A stretch of DNA of 64,000 bases from the NCBI RefSeq assembly GCF_900111115.1, contig NZ_FOGD01000006.1, forward strand, positions 96,897-160,896, given 5' to 3'. A model generated the notes under the pieces. It saw nothing but the letters and a program-made list of their open reading frames with translations. It did no database searches and was not told the DNA's origin. Positions 10,397-19,073 of the stretch are shown one piece after another. Within the stretch, counting starts at the first letter, position 1; each line of letters opens with the position of its first letter. Source of the DNA: Giesbergeria anulus (lineage in GTDB: Bacteria; Pseudomonadota; Gammaproteobacteria; Burkholderiales; Burkholderiaceae_C). The position numbers and the translations under genes are program-made.

Positions 10397-12451
10397 ATGT
10401 CTGAGTCTGTTGCATTGACCGTGGATACGGCCCCCCTCCCTGTAGCGGCCACCCCGGCAGAAACGCTCCAAACCCTGCGCCAGTGGAGCGAATGGGGCTG
10501 GCTGCGCCGCCTAGACAGCGCCTTGGCCGCTTGGGTGGCAGACCTCGATGCCCACGCCGAACCAGCCTTGCTAGTAGCCACTGCACTGCTCACGCACTTA
10601 GAAGGGCGCGGGCATACCTGTTTGCCACTGGCCCCACTGCTGACCCGACCAGAGGCCGTATTGGGCTGGCCGGGCGAAGCACTTGATGCCCTGCAAGCCC
10701 TCTGGGCCAGCTTGCCACCCACCTTGGCGGAGTGGCGCGCTGCCCTGTGCAGCAGTCCGGTGATCTATGACGCCAGCGGGCTGGGCCAAGATGGCGGCCA
10801 ACCCTTGGTGCTGGGCGGCACCGCGCAAGCTCCCCGGCTCTATCTGCGCCGCTATTGGACATACGAGCAGGCGGTGGTGCAGCAGGTAATCGAGCGTACA
10901 GCCGCCCCGCTGGCGGTGGATATGCCAGCAGTCAAGCGCTGGCTAGATGCTCTGTTTGATGCGCCTGCCCATCCTAGCCACCGCCCCAACTGGCAAAAGC
11001 TGGCCTGTGCCATCGCCTTGCGCGGGCGGCTCTCGGTCATCACCGGGGGGCCGGGCACAGGAAAAACCTACACCGCCGCCCGTCTGCTGGCGCTGCTGTT
11101 TGCCATCGATCCGCAGCCCCAGCGTCTGCGCGTGGCCTTGGCGGCCCCTACGGGCAAGGCCGCAGCACGGCTCAAGCAGTCGATTGATGCGGCGCTGGCC
11201 GGTTTGCATGAGCGTGTGGGCGATACGCTCGACTTGACCGCACTCACCCAGCGCATGGGGCCAGCCCGCACCCTGCACGCCCTGCTAGGGGCGCGGCCCG
11301 ATACGCGCCAGTTTCAGTACCACGCGGGCCGTCCGCTGGATGTGGATGTGCTCATCGTCGATGAAGCCTCGATGGTGCATCTGGAAATGATGGCCTCCTT
11401 GCTGGCAGCGTTGCCCACTACAGCACGGCTGATTTTGCTCGGAGACAAAGACCAACTGGCCTCGGTCGAAGCCGGGGCCGTGCTGGGCGATCTGTGCCGC
11501 GATGCCCAAGCAGGCCGCTACAGTGTGGATACCGCACAGTACGCCCTAAACGCCACTGGGCAGCCCTTGCCAGCGGCCTATCTGGCCGCCACTGGCAGCG
11601 CCGCGCCCGCTTTGGCGCAACACACCGTGATGCTGCGCCAAAGCCATCGGTTTGAAGGCGCAATCGGCGCTTTGGCGGTGGCCGTCAATGGCGGTGATGT
11701 GGCTGCGGCGCGGCAATTGTTGGCCCACGACGCCCAACGCGCCTTGGCCCGCATCAACGCCGACCATGCCGCGCAAGTTTTACCCTTGGCCGTGCGGGGC
11801 CGCGACGGCACCGGGGCCAGCTATCGCTGCTACCTCGAAGCCTTGGCCCAACGCCCCCCTGCTAGCGATACGCAGGCGCAAGAAGACTGGGTGCGCCGCA
11901 TCTTGCGCGAGTTTGAGCGCTTTCGCATCTTATGTACGGTGCGCGAGGGCGACTGGGGTGTCAGCGGCCTCAACCGAGCCATAGAGCAGCAATTGCACAA
12001 AGACAAGCTGTTGCAAGCACGCGGCGAGTGGTATCCAGGCCGCCCAGTGATGGTCACGCGCAACGACCCGGTGCTGGGCGTGTTCAATGGCGATATTGGC
12101 ATCACCTTGCCATCCATCCAACACAGTGGCCGTGTGGGCAGTTTGCGCGTCTATTTTGCTGATGGGCCGCAACTGCGCTCGGTGGGGGTAGGCCGCTTGG
12201 CCCATGTCGAAACAGCCTTTGCCATGACGGTACACAAAAGCCAAGGCTCAGAGTTTGAGCACACTGTGCTGGTGCTGCCACCCCACGCCGGGCCAGTGCT
12301 AAGCCGCGAACTGGTCTATACCGGCATTACCCGTGCGCGCCAAGCCTTCACGCTGGTATCGGCACAGCAGGGGCTGCTCAGTGCCGCTTTGCGCCAGCCC
12401 ACGCAACGGGCCAGTGGCTTGCAGGAACTGTTGCAGCAAGGGCTAATCTAA
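10397..12451 (+). CDS. recD: RecBCD enzyme subunit RecD (5'-3' helicase)
   Basis: RecD is the SF1B 5'-3' motor of RecBCD. The product has about 684 residues, somewhat longer than the 608 of E. coli. The Walker A motif GGPGTGKT lies near residue 216, Walker B IVDEAS near 317, and the C-terminal helicase motif TVHKSQGSEFEH is intact, followed by YTGITRARQAF. CCGGAG at 10382-10387 is nine bases before the chosen ATG at 10397; in-frame GTG (10394) and TTG (10388) are alternatives. It begins 26 bases after recB ends, as the last gene of the recC-recB-recD operon. Confidence 0.95.
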   Translation: MSESVALTVDTAPLPVAATPAETLQTLRQWSEWGWLRRLDSALAAWVADLDAHAEPALLVATALLTHLEGRGHTCLPLAPLLTRPEAVLGWPGEALDALQALWASLPPTLAEWRAALCSSPVIYDASGLGQDGGQPLVLGGTAQAPRLYLRRYWTYEQAVVQQVIERTAAPLAVDMPAVKRWLDALFDAPAHPSHRPNWQKLACAIALRGRLSVITGGPGTGKTYTAARLLALLFAIDPQPQRLRVALAAPTGKAAARLKQSIDAALAGLHERVGDTLDLTALTQRMGPARTLHALLGARPDTRQFQYHAGRPLDVDVLIVDEASMVHLEMMASLLAALPTTARLILLGDKDQLASVEAGAVLGDLCRDAQAGRYSVDTAQYALNATGQPLPAAYLAATGSAAPALAQHTVMLRQSHRFEGAIGALAVAVNGGDVAAARQLLAHDAQRALARINADHAAQVLPLAVRGRDGTGASYRCYLEALAQRPPASDTQAQEDWVRRILREFERFRILCTVREGDWGVSGLNRAIEQQLHKDKLLQARGEWYPGRPVMVTRNDPVLGVFNGDIGITLPSIQHSGRVGSLRVYFADGPQLRSVGVGRLAHVETAFAMTVHKSQGSEFEHTVLVLPPHAGPVLSRELVYTGITRARQAFTLVSAQQGLLSAALRQPTQRASGLQELLQQGLI

Positions 12452-12512
12452 TGGGTTGTGGGCGCTTTCAAGCCACTTCCTAAAATAGAGGTGGGTTTTC
12501 ATTTTTTCTGCT

Positions 12513-12530
12513 GCCGCCACGTGCGGCGGC
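12513..12530 (+). terminator. Short GC hairpin after recD, weak terminator candidate
   Basis: GCCGCC (12513-12518) pairs with GGCGGC (12525-12530) across a six-base loop, followed by CTCTTTCTT. It lies between the recD stop and the copper chaperone start. The T-run is imperfect, so termination would be partial at best. Confidence 0.35.
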
Positions 12531-12550
12531 CTCTTTCTTGGGTTCTTCCT

Positions 12551-13042
12551 ATGTTGTTGCAACGCATCGCCTCCCCCCTGTTTCTCAGCGCTGCCCTGTG
12601 GGCCAGTGCGGCCCATGCCCAAACGGCTGCCGCCCCCGTGGTGGCAGACAACGCTTGGGCGCGCGCCAGCGTCACCGGACAAAAGGCCACCGGAGCCTTT
12701 ATGCGCCTCACGGCCAGCAGCGCCACCCGTCTGGTGCGCGCAGAGTCTGCCGCAGCAGGCGTGACCGAAATCCATGAAATGAAAATGGATGGCGATGTCA
12801 TGAAAATGCGCGCCATCGCCGGGCTAGACCTGCCTGCGGGCCAAGCCGTAGAACTCAAGCCCGGTGGCTACCACGTCATGCTCATGGACTTGAAAGCCCC
12901 TCTGGCCCAAGGCACGCAAGTGCCCCTCACGCTGGTGTTCCAAGATGCGCAAGGCGCGCAATCGCAACTGTCTTTGCAAGTGCCGGTGCAAGCCAAAATG
13001 CCTAGCCACGCCCCCATGCATGGAGCAGCGCACCAGCACTGA
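12551..13042 (+). CDS. PCu(A)C-type periplasmic copper chaperone
   Basis: This is a secreted copper-binding protein of the DUF461/PCu(A)C family, whose members deliver Cu(I) to the CuA site of cytochrome oxidase. The 163-residue product has a signal peptide ending at AHAQ (about residue 24). The family motif H-x10-M-x21-H-x-M is exactly met by H75, M86, H108 and M110. An extra Met/His-rich tail (MPSHAPMHGAAHQH) could bind more copper. The ATG at 12551 gives a clean signal peptide; an upstream in-frame start at 12458 would spoil it. No Sco or cytochrome oxidase gene lies beside it here, so a role in oxidase assembly is inferred from the family. Confidence 0.9.
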   Translation: MLLQRIASPLFLSAALWASAAHAQTAAAPVVADNAWARASVTGQKATGAFMRLTASSATRLVRAESAAAGVTEIHEMKMDGDVMKMRAIAGLDLPAGQAVELKPGGYHVMLMDLKAPLAQGTQVPLTLVFQDAQGAQSQLSLQVPVQAKMPSHAPMHGAAHQH

Positions 13043-13119
13043 GGCAGGAAATGGAGCGCTCTGGCGGGGCTGCCTTGGGTTAAGCTGTAGCTACCTTTTG
13101 ACAATCCCCCGGAGCGGCC

Positions 13120-13908
13120 ATGAGCGATACATCTTCTTTCGGTTTCGGCAATTTCTTGCCCGGCTTTGACTTTTTGCAAAACCTCACCCAAGGGGCCAAC
13201 AACAGCACGCCGCAAATACCCAATATGTCGAGCTGGATAGCACCCACCATCAGCGTCGAAGAGATAGAAAAACGCATCAGCGAGCTGAAATCGGTACAGT
13301 TCTGGCTAGAGCAAAACTCACGGGCGCTCAGTGCCACCATCCAAGCGCTAGAAGTGCAAAAGATGACCTTGTCCACCCTCAAGGGCATGAACTTCAGCAT
13401 GGCCGACATGGCCAACGCCTTCACCATCAAAACACCAGATACCAGTGCCAAGCCCAAGGCTGCCCCAGCAGCGGCACCAGCGCCAGCACCGGCCCCAGCC
13501 GCCGATACAGCAGACGCCAGTGCCGCCTCCGCCGGTGTCATCGACCCGATGCAGTGGTGGGGTGCCCTGACCCAGCAGTTCCAACAAATTGCCGCCACCG
13601 CCATGACCGAGGCCACCAAAGCTGGTGCCACCGACTTGGCTGCACAAGCCTTCAAGCAGGCCACCGATATAGCGGCCCACAGCGTGCAAACGGTACAAGA
13701 AGCCACCCTGCAAGCAGCCACTGCGGCCAGCGCAGCCGCGCAGCAGGCCAGCCAAGTAGCAACCCCAGCTAAAAAGACCCCAACCCCCCGCAAACCAGCC
13801 GCCGCCAGCAGCACACCAGCCGGGCCAGAGCAAGGCGCTGAGGCAGAAGCCGAATCTGATGCCGAACCACGCAAAACTAGCGCCCGGCGCACCAAGGCGG
13901 CCCGTTGA
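13120..13908 (+). CDS. phaM: PhaM-like polyhydroxyalkanoate granule regulatory protein
   Basis: PhaM proteins bind PHA synthase, PHA granules and DNA, and control granule number and segregation. The 262-residue product has the characteristic N-terminal part: an FGFGNFLPGFDFLQ start, then EEIEKRISELKSVQFWLEQN and TIQALEVQKMTLSTLKGMN (about residues 46-90). The middle is rich in Ala and Pro. The basic tail, with KKTPTPRKP and RKTSARRTKAAR, resembles the DNA-binding tail of PhaM. CCGGAG sits just before the ATG. No phaC or phaP gene is adjacent in this window. Confidence 0.85.
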   Translation: MSDTSSFGFGNFLPGFDFLQNLTQGANNSTPQIPNMSSWIAPTISVEEIEKRISELKSVQFWLEQNSRALSATIQALEVQKMTLSTLKGMNFSMADMANAFTIKTPDTSAKPKAAPAAAPAPAPAPAADTADASAASAGVIDPMQWWGALTQQFQQIAATAMTEATKAGATDLAAQAFKQATDIAAHSVQTVQEATLQAATAASAAAQQASQVATPAKKTPTPRKPAAASSTPAGPEQGAEAEAESDAEPRKTSARRTKAAR

Positions 13909-13948
13909 TCGTCTGGGCTGCTTATCCTAGCCTGTGGAGGAGCCACCC

Positions 13949-15205
13949 ATGAAACTCTGCCCCACAGGCCACGCCACGCACCCACAGTGGCGCATGGCTG
14001 CTTCTTTGGCGCTAGCGCAACTGCGCGGCTACATGGCTTTGCCCGGCTATGCCGACATGCCCAATTTGGGCCTGCTCTACATCACCGACCATTACGCCAG
14101 TGAGGCGCAGGCCATTTTGGATTTTTTCAGTGCCGAGCTACCTACCGTGACCGACTGGAGCGGCACCGTGGGCGTGGGCGTTTGTGCCAGTGGGGCCGAG
14201 TATTTTGACGAGCCTGCGCTGGCGCTGATGTTGCTAGAGCTGCCGGTAGACCAATACCGCGTGTTCTCTGGCGTGGCACCACTGCCGCGCACAGGCAGCA
14301 GCAGTGGCTTTACGGCGCACACCGCATTGGTACATGCCGATGGTCACACCCCCGATTTGCCCGGTTTGATTGCCGAGATGGCCGAACGCACCAGCAGCGG
14401 CAGTGTTTTTGGTGGCTTGGCTGCCAGCCGGGGGCCACGGGTGCAGTTTGCCGTCAGTGGTGCGGGCACCGTGGCCGGGCAAGGCGCGGCCAGTGGCGTG
14501 TTTCATGGCGGCCTGTCTGGGGTAGCGTGGGGCGCTGGGCTGGGGCTGATCACGCAAGTCACCCAAGGTTGCCAACCGGTGGGGCCACGCCACCACATCA
14601 CTGCTGCCCAAGACAACGTCGTGCTGGCCCTTGATGGCGAGCCGGCCTTGGATGTGTTGTTGCGCACGCTAGGAGTATCGCTACAAGCCGATCCGCACCA
14701 AGCAGTAGAGCGCGTGCGGGGCCTGTTGGCGGGCCTGACTGATCCCACCAAGAGCTACCCGCTGCCCACCGTGCAACACCCCGGCCATTTAGGGGCTGAC
14801 GTGCGCGTGCGCCATATCGTCGGGCTAGATGGCATCCGCCGAGGCATCGCCTTGGCCGACCAAGTGCAGCCGGGCATGGGCTTGCAATTTTGCCAACGCC
14901 ATGCCGCCGCCGCTCGCGCCGACTTGGTGCGTATCTGCACTGAGGTGCGCGAAGAGCTAGCCCCCGATCTGGCCCCGCTACCCCAGCGGCATATCACCGG
15001 GGCCATTTATGTCAGTTGTTCTGGCCGTGGGGGCAACCACTTTGGCGCGCCGGGGGCAGAGCTGCAATTGCTGCGCCATGCGCTGGGCGATGTGCCGCTG
15101 GTAGGCTTTTTTGCCGGTGGCGAGATCGCAGGCCAGCACCTGTATGGCTACACCGCCGTACTCACGGTATTTACCGCACCCGAAGCGCCAGACATCAGCG
15201 ATTAA
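13949..15205 (+). CDS. FIST-domain sensory protein (FIST N and FIST C)
   Basis: FIST proteins are predicted small-ligand sensors, possibly for amino acids. The 418-residue product contains a FIST N domain (roughly residues 30-240, with VGVGVCASGAEY and VFGGLAASRGPR) and a FIST C domain (roughly 260-410, with GAIYVSCSGRGGNHFG and PLVGFFAGGEIAG). There is no membrane segment and no fused output domain, so it would need a partner. GGAGGAG lies six bases upstream of the ATG at 13949; an in-frame GTG at 13934 is less likely. It starts 40 bases after the phaM-like gene and could be co-transcribed with it. Confidence 0.88.
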   Translation: MKLCPTGHATHPQWRMAASLALAQLRGYMALPGYADMPNLGLLYITDHYASEAQAILDFFSAELPTVTDWSGTVGVGVCASGAEYFDEPALALMLLELPVDQYRVFSGVAPLPRTGSSSGFTAHTALVHADGHTPDLPGLIAEMAERTSSGSVFGGLAASRGPRVQFAVSGAGTVAGQGAASGVFHGGLSGVAWGAGLGLITQVTQGCQPVGPRHHITAAQDNVVLALDGEPALDVLLRTLGVSLQADPHQAVERVRGLLAGLTDPTKSYPLPTVQHPGHLGADVRVRHIVGLDGIRRGIALADQVQPGMGLQFCQRHAAAARADLVRICTEVREELAPDLAPLPQRHITGAIYVSCSGRGGNHFGAPGAELQLLRHALGDVPLVGFFAGGEIAGQHLYGYTAVLTVFTAPEAPDISD

Positions 15206-15212
15206 GCCAGCA

Positions 15213-15237
15213 CAAAAAAAGGCACCACAAGGGTGCC
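15213..15237 (-). terminator. Rho-independent terminator for the YdcH-like gene
   Basis: GGCACC (15221-15226) pairs with GGTGCC (15232-15237). On the minus strand the hairpin is followed by seven or more T residues. It lies between the ends of the converging FIST and YdcH-like genes. Confidence 0.7.
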
Positions 15238-15293
15238 CTGGCTATAGCGTGAAACCGGTGCTGCTGGTGGACAGACCCGGCTTCTCACAACAG

Positions 15294-15518
15294 TTAAGCC
15301 GTTTCAGCCGCCTTCTTTTGCAAGATCACATAGAGCTGATCCTTCAGGTGCAGCTTTTCCTTCTTCAGGTTTTCGATTTCGACATCGGTGCCGGGAATGG
15401 TGCGCGCTTCCATGCCCTTGATCTTGTGATCGAGGTCGTTGTGCTCATCAAACAGACGGGTAAAGTGGTGGTCAACGTGTTTGAGTTGGGTAATCAGTTC
15501 GCGGTACTCAGGAAACAT
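15294..15518 (-). CDS. YdcH family (DUF465) small coiled-coil protein
   Basis: This 74-residue, highly charged, probably coiled-coil protein belongs to the DUF465/YdcH family, found widely in proteobacteria and without an established function. The family pattern is visible in FPEYRELITQLKHVDHHF near the N-terminus and EIENLKKEKLHLKDQLY near residue 50. The start at 15518 is supported by AAGGA a few bases upstream; an open frame running upstream to 15890 is an artefact of the neighbouring gene. It stands alone between a regulator gene and a terminator. Confidence 0.88.
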   Translation of the reverse strand: MFPEYRELITQLKHVDHHFTRLFDEHNDLDHKIKGMEARTIPGTDVEIENLKKEKLHLKDQLYVILQKKAAETA

Positions 15519-15645
15519 GGGCAATCCTTGTAAAGGGTAGTTCGGGGCACCGGACATCGGCGCGCCACTGTTTGTAACTATACCTAGCCTTCGAATCGTA
15601 CTCCAAGAGTCCGAGTGCCACACAGGCTTTGCCACAGCACCCAAC

Positions 15646-16377
15646 TCAGCGGCGCATGGCTGCAAGAGCAGCAAATTCCCAGCGGCGCGCAGCCAGCAGC
15701 AGGGTGTAACCCTCGCGCTGGCTTTCGGGCAGTTTTTGGTCGGCCAGATGTTGCTGGGCAAAGTCTTGCGCCACCCGTTGCAAGCGCTCCACAAAGGCCG
15801 GTGCCAAGGCCCGGCTGATGCTGCCATGCACCAGCAACAATCCCTCGCCGGAGCCATCAAAGCCACCGCCAAAATAGTCCAACAGCGCATGTTCCCGAAA
15901 ATACTGCATCACTGGGCCGTGGGGCCGCCAGCGGAAAGTCTTAGCCAGTTTGAGGCGGTAGCGGTTCAGAGGCCGCAGCTCAATAATGCCAATACGGTCA
16001 AGCTGGGCTAAAGCGGCAATGGCCTGCGCCTGCGTCACGCGATAGCTGCTGGTGATTTGCTCCAGCGTCCATTGGCTGAGCACACAAATCGCCACCACTA
16101 GCAATATGCGGTCGGCCACCACCGCCTGCTCTTGGGCGTGGCTCAGTTGGGCCAGCAACGGCTGGGCCTCCAGCACACGCCGGGCCAAATCGGCAAAATC
16201 CATCTTGAGCACACGGCAGATGGCATCCATGCGCGACAGCGGCATATCGCCCTTAGCCAACATCCGCTTGACGCTGGACTCGGCCATGCCCAGCGCTTGG
16301 GCCAGATCGGCATAGGTCAACCCAGCAGCTTTGAGTTCTTGCTTAAGGGCGATAACGAGGTCGGCAGTCGTAGTCAT
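15646..16377 (-). CDS. XRE-family helix-turn-helix transcriptional regulator
   Basis: This 243-residue regulator has an N-terminal helix-turn-helix (about residues 8-60) containing LTYADLAQALGMAESSVKRM. The remaining roughly 170 residues contain a region that reads like a second winged-helix segment (TLEQITSSYRVTQAQAIAAL followed by IGIIELRPLNRYRLK) and no recognised ligand domain. The ATG at 16377 gives the usual short lead into the HTH; an upstream extension overlaps the end of the next gene. It lies just downstream of the CMD-domain gene in the same direction, 50 bases apart. The target is unknown. Confidence 0.8.
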   Translation of the reverse strand: MTTTADLVIALKQELKAAGLTYADLAQALGMAESSVKRMLAKGDMPLSRMDAICRVLKMDFADLARRVLEAQPLLAQLSHAQEQAVVADRILLVVAICVLSQWTLEQITSSYRVTQAQAIAALAQLDRIGIIELRPLNRYRLKLAKTFRWRPHGPVMQYFREHALLDYFGGGFDGSGEGLLLVHGSISRALAPAFVERLQRVAQDFAQQHLADQKLPESQREGYTLLLAARRWEFAALAAMRR

Positions 16378-16427
16378 GGGGCCATGATAAAGACCACCCT
16401 GATCTGCAATAGTGCTTCGTGTCAGTC

Positions 16428-17546
16428 CTATAGGTTCTGCGGTACAGGCCATACGGCCTCACCGAGGTTTAGCATCAGCCGATTGGCCCAAGCAAAAAGG
16501 GCACAGGCATGGATGGTGTCCAGAATCTCTAGGTCGGAAAGTCCAGCAGCACGCAATGGCAAGAGGTGCTGCACACCCAGATTGCCAGGGGAGCGGGTCA
16601 GGGTGGCACTGGCCTGAACCATTGCACGTTCGCGGGCGTTAGTGCCTGCGCTGTCTGGGTCAGCAAAGATTTGTGCGATCACGTTATTGCGCTTGGCCAA
16701 TTGCTCAAAACGCTGGGCATGTACCGAGGCACAGTAGACGCAACCATTAATGCGTGAAACTACCGTAGTGACCAGTTCGCGTTCGGCGCGGGGCAAGCCA
16801 CCCGGTGCATACATGATGGCATTGAAAGCTTCCGAGCGTGCTGCCAGCACCTGCGGTTGGTGTGCCAGTAGCAGGTAAAAGTCAGAGGTGCGAGCCTTGG
16901 GATGGCTGGCATCCAATACGGCATTCTGCTCTGCCGTGGCGCTGGCAGGGTCTAGCACTGGCAGCCAAGCTTCCCACCCCAGCGTCTCGCTGGTGTAGCC
17001 GTTCAAGCGCAGAGGCTCGCCCGGCGCTGGCAGGTGGGCAGGATGGATGAAAGAGGCATCGGCGGCTGCAATCAGAGTAGGCGTGGTCGGTGCTGGATGC
17101 AGCGCGGCCAGTGCTGCCACCCCTGCAAATACGCGTGCATGGTAGGTCGCAAAACCGATAAGCTGTGCCAGCAACACCACGTCGCTGGTGGACAGCCCTG
17201 CATCGCGCAAGGCCAGCAAAGCACTGCGGTTCGCGGCTGCGGGTTGTGTGGCTAAAAGCTGGGTGAAATGGCAGATAACCTGCCACCGTGCATCGTCTCT
17301 TGGCGGCGTACTGGGCAATGTGGCGCTGTAGTGTGCAGCCAACGCAGGCAAGCCACTGGAAATAGCCACCATCTGGGCCACAGCCAAACGCTCCGACAGG
17401 TCCAGTCCACTGCCTGAGAGTTCGGGGGCCAACAGGAGATTTTCACAAGTCTGGGTAGCTGTGATGGCCTTAGCGCGTTGTGCGCGTGCCGCCTGCACAT
17501 GGGAGGCGGATGGAATAAGTTGCTCGATGGAGTCTAAGAGAGTCAT
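16428..17546 (-). CDS. Fused two-domain CMD/alkylhydroperoxidase-like protein
   Basis: The 372-residue product looks like two carboxymuconolactone decarboxylase (CMD)/AhpD-like domains in one chain. The N-terminal half (about 1-175) has the CMD fold pattern but no CxxC motif. The C-terminal half carries the AhpD-type redox motif CVYCASVH near residues 269-276, within an RELVTTVVSRINGC context. In other bacteria the two halves occur as paired separate proteins (recalled as the Avi_7170 and Avi_7169 families). The ATG at 17546 overlaps the stop of the monooxygenase gene (ATGA), so the two are translationally coupled and probably act together, perhaps in peroxide-linked oxidation of an imported compound. 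Confidence 0.78.
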   Translation of the reverse strand: MTLLDSIEQLIPSASHVQAARAQRAKAITATQTCENLLLAPELSGSGLDLSERLAVAQMVAISSGLPALAAHYSATLPSTPPRDDARWQVICHFTQLLATQPAAANRSALLALRDAGLSTSDVVLLAQLIGFATYHARVFAGVAALAALHPAPTTPTLIAAADASFIHPAHLPAPGEPLRLNGYTSETLGWEAWLPVLDPASATAEQNAVLDASHPKARTSDFYLLLAHQPQVLAARSEAFNAIMYAPGGLPRAERELVTTVVSRINGCVYCASVHAQRFEQLAKRNNVIAQIFADPDSAGTNARERAMVQASATLTRSPGNLGVQHLLPLRAAGLSDLEILDTIHACALFAWANRLMLNLGEAVWPVPQNL

Positions 17547-19054
17547 GGGCTGGTATTCAGTACAGAAGCGCAAGATTGTGTGTACGCGGTGCCGGGTAAC
17601 ACCCGGCTGGCTGTGTGGGCCGGGCTCCATTCATCTCCATGCAATTCGGGGTCGGCATAGGCTTGTAAGTTGGCAAAGTAATACTCCACATCTTCGCGGT
17701 AAAACAGGCTGGCCAATCCAGTGGCTAAGCGTCGCGCCCCATCACTGATGGCCGGAATGTCGCCCGAGACGGTGCCGTGTGACAGTGCCGCTGGATAACA
17801 AAAGCAGTGGATGCGCTCCAGCCCTGGGCAATGGCCGGGCGTAGCCTCGCGAAACTCAAAGACCGGCCCCAAATCTGGCGAGTCGGTCAGTTCCTGATCT
17901 TCGTCACCCGCAGGGGGTTGGTATCGCATTCCCCAAGTACGGACATGGGGTGCAAAGGCGCTAAATTCTGGCTTTTGTGCCCAATCAATCGCAAACCCGG
18001 TGGCCAATACCAAAAAGTCGAACGCAAACACCCCTTGCGAGGTGGTCACATGCAGGCCGTTTCCTACGTTGCTGACATGCTGCACAGCACAGCCAAAGTG
18101 AAAATATGCATTCGGATGGCGTGACACGCGCAACGTGCTGCCATGCGGCGGAGGCACCTGCTGTGCATTGATGTAGTGGCGGATACGCCATTTCCAAGCA
18201 TCAGGCAAGTGGTGGTGGCCATGTGTGAGACCCGGTAGACCCGACCCCTTAGACTTATTGATGCGCGGCATTTCGGTGCGGCGGGCGATCAAATCGACGC
18301 TGGCGGCCCCACATTCGAGCGCAGTGCCTGCGCTGTCCATAGCCGAGGACCCCATGCCGATCACACCAACGCGCTGGCCCTGTAGGGCCTCGTAGTCCAG
18401 CACATCCGAGGAGTGCGCCCAACGACTGCGCTCCACGCCCTGCATAAAAGCAGGAATCTGTGGCCCCCCCAGTCCATCCCGCCCGGTGGCTAACACCACC
18501 CGGCGTGCAAACCAGACAGTGGTCTGGCCGCAGGCTTGCACATCCACTTCCACCAGCCCGTCGCTGCGTGGTCGTATGGCTGTCACCGTGTGTTCGTTGC
18601 GTACATCGGCTTGTGTCACCCGGCGGTACCAGCGCAAGTAGTCCATCCATTGCAAGCGTGGTATTTTGTCAAGCGCCTCCCAAGCTTGCAGGCCCCACTG
18701 AGCTTCAAACCAAGCGCGAAAAGTCAGTGCAGGCACGCCCAGCGCGGGGCCGGTCAGCTCTTTAGGCGAGCGCAGCGTTTCCATGCGGGCAGTAGTCGCC
18801 CATGGGCCTTCATAGTCCAACGGAGCGCGGTCTAACAACACAGAACGGATACCTTGTTGGGCCAAGGCCATGTGGGCGGCCAATCCTGCTTGGCCTGCAC
18901 CAATAATGAGCACATCGGTCACTGAGGCATCCGCATATCTGCGGGGGTTAATCCAAGGCTGTGCGTACCAGTTGAGCAGCAGCAAGTCGTGCTGTAAACG
19001 TTGTTCAAGTGCCACTAAACCAGCAGCATCAAAAAAGGGGGTGAAAGAGGTCAT
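17543..19054 (-). CDS. FAD/NAD(P)-binding flavin monooxygenase-like protein
   Basis: This 503-residue flavoprotein has an N-terminal FAD dinucleotide motif DVLIIGAGQAGLAA (GxGxxG at about 52-57) and a second nucleotide motif VGVIGMGSSAMDSAG (about residue 230) expected to bind NADPH. The FLVLATGF segment near residue 360 is the usual FMO family signature region. Substrate specificity cannot be told. The ATG at 19054 was chosen because upstream codons read into the receptor gene. It follows the Bug receptor gene by 19 bases and overlaps the CMD-domain gene, so the three form an operon that may import and oxidise one compound. Confidence 0.85.
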   Translation of the reverse strand: MTSFTPFFDAAGLVALEQRLQHDLLLLNWYAQPWINPRRYADASVTDVLIIGAGQAGLAAHMALAQQGIRSVLLDRAPLDYEGPWATTARMETLRSPKELTGPALGVPALTFRAWFEAQWGLQAWEALDKIPRLQWMDYLRWYRRVTQADVRNEHTVTAIRPRSDGLVEVDVQACGQTTVWFARRVVLATGRDGLGGPQIPAFMQGVERSRWAHSSDVLDYEALQGQRVGVIGMGSSAMDSAGTALECGAASVDLIARRTEMPRINKSKGSGLPGLTHGHHHLPDAWKWRIRHYINAQQVPPPHGSTLRVSRHPNAYFHFGCAVQHVSNVGNGLHVTTSQGVFAFDFLVLATGFAIDWAQKPEFSAFAPHVRTWGMRYQPPAGDEDQELTDSPDLGPVFEFREATPGHCPGLERIHCFCYPAALSHGTVSGDIPAISDGARRLATGLASLFYREDVEYYFANLQAYADPELHGDEWSPAHTASRVLPGTAYTQSCASVLNTSP

Positions 19055-19073
19055 ACGAGAGCGGGCTAGTAGG

